Below, piece after piece: positions 26,360 to 26,773 of a DNA stretch of 26,773 bases. The notes beneath the pieces were generated by a model. That model worked only from the letters and a program-made list of their open reading frames with translations, was not told where the DNA came from and did not search any database. Source of the DNA: DASZKW01 sp035552775 (GTDB taxonomy: Bacteria; Actinomycetota; Acidimicrobiia; Acidimicrobiales; Palsa-688); assembly GCA_035552775.1 (NCBI GenBank), contig DASZKW010000080.1, positions 1 through 26,773 on the forward strand, given 5' to 3'. Both the position numbers and the translations under genes were made by a program. The first letter of the stretch is position 1. Every line of letters starts with the position of its first letter.

Positions 26360-26411
26360 CGTTTGGTGTTACATTCAGAGCCCTATAGGGCTTTGAATGT
26401 AACACCGAATG
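26360..26411. repeat. Near-perfect 42-52 bp palindrome between nuoA and nuoB
   Basis: The core, 26365-26406, consists of 19-base arms around TATA with a single non-complementary pair (26378 with 26393). With two further wobble-type pairs the symmetry extends to 26360-26411. The arms contain GGTGTTACATTC and its complement. They are much richer in A+T than the surroundings, unlike native intergenic DNA here. There is no T-run on either side, so it is not a standard terminator. It could be a REP/MITE-like insertion, a protein-binding operator or an mRNA-processing hairpin; sequence alone cannot decide. Confidence 0.9.
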
Positions 26412-26444
26412 ATATTGACCGCTTTGGTACCCCTGAGCACCCGT

Positions 26445-26773
26445 CTAACCACCGGAGGGTGCCTCGGCGGGAACCGGCGGGACGCCATCGCCACGGATGC
26501 CCGGGGCGCCATCGGGGTCGGACCCGCCGCCCGTCCCGCCGCCGGTATCCGTCCCGCCGCCGGTGTCGGTGTCGGCTTCGGTGTCCGTCTCGTCGTCGAC
26601 GGACGTGGGCACCGTCGAGTAGATGACCTGTTCGGGGCGCCGCACGCGCCTCACCGTGGCCATCGATGACCGCGACTGGTCGAAGCCGGCGGTGCGTCCC
26701 CGTCGCTTGGGCGGACCCCAATCGAGGGCGCCGTTGGACACCAGGTAGGCGAACGACACGAACACGACGAGGG
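26445..26773 (-). CDS. nuoA: NADH-quinone oxidoreductase subunit A, C-terminal part (runs off the right edge)
   Basis: Only the end of the gene is in the window. It reads LVVFVSFAYLVSNGALDWGPPKRR, matching the last membrane helix and the terminal GALxW of NuoA, the small three-helix membrane subunit at the hinge of complex I. Its place directly before nuoB supports this. Normally the protein stops within a few residues of this point. Here about 85 more residues follow: an Arg-rich part (TVRRVRRPEQVIYSTV), an acidic Thr-Asp-Glu stretch, Gly-Gly-Gly-Thr-Asp repeats and a Pro/Gly-rich end. The frame is open throughout, so this looks like a real extension, although a frameshift just past the helix cannot be fully excluded. 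Confidence 0.85.
   Translation of the reverse strand, partial: LVVFVSFAYLVSNGALDWGPPKRRGRTAGFDQSRSSMATVRRVRRPEQVIYSTVPTSVDDETDTEADTDTGGGTDTGGGTGGGSDPDGAPGIRGDGVPPVPAEAPSGG

Noticed and set aside
26268..26405. Longer nuoB start translating through the palindrome
   Set aside because: The ATG at 26267 has an ideal GGAGGT and matches the family N terminus; the extension has no similarity to NuoB.
26360..26411. Palindrome as an intrinsic terminator of nuoA
   Set aside because: No T-run follows the stem on either strand, and stopping transcription here would cut off thirteen essential operon genes.

Overview
The window looks like chromosomal DNA of a GC-rich actinobacterium. Coding third positions are almost all G or C. 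GTG and TTG starts are frequent, and stops are mostly TGA overlapping the next start. The gene content also fits: a complete-type 14-gene nuo operon, an MprF/LPG-synthase-like protein, a DUF3352 lipoprotein and a YbdK-type ligase. A member of the Acidimicrobiia is my guess, but this is inference from gene content and style only. No tRNA, rRNA, CRISPR array, transposase or phage gene was seen.

Left block (1-10012). An acetyl-CoA synthetase gene (acs) and a divergent MidA-like methyltransferase gene form a minus-strand pair overlapping by 8 bases. Facing away from them, with start codons that physically overlap, is a 1032-residue membrane protein. It joins a degenerate calcineurin-like phosphoesterase domain to a C-terminal DUF2156 (MprF/LPG-synthase-type) domain. 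Next come a DUF3352 lipoprotein gene, a frameshifted remnant resembling the middle of a MalT/LuxR-type regulator (about 7722-7950), and a YbdK-type carboxylate-amine ligase. A class II glutamine amidotransferase gene converges on the ligase and carries an in-frame 24-bp tandem repeat.

Right block (10051-26773). On the minus strand, reading right to left, lies nuoA(partial)-B-C-D-E-F-G-H-I-J-K-L-M-N, encoding proton-pumping NADH:quinone oxidoreductase (complex I). Most junctions are ATGA/GTGA overlaps or gaps under 15 bases. The exceptions are nuoA-nuoB (177 bases, holding a 42-52 bp near-perfect palindrome) and nuoD-nuoE (97 bases, holding a possible 28-codon ORF). NuoE, F and G form the NADH-oxidising arm; B, C, D and I the quinone-linking arm; and A, H, J, K, L, M and N the membrane pump. 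The amidotransferase lies 38 bases after nuoN on the same strand and may be co-transcribed. Acetyl-CoA synthetase feeds the TCA cycle, which supplies NADH to this complex.

The most unusual features are these. Low-complexity, often tandem-repeat-coded extensions are attached to many complex I subunits (A, B, C, E, G, I and an internal loop of N). The phosphoesterase-DUF2156 fusion has lost most of its metal ligands. The palindrome sits inside the operon. A MidA/NDUFAF7-like protein, a family linked to complex I assembly in eukaryotes, lies within 8 kb of the nuo operon.
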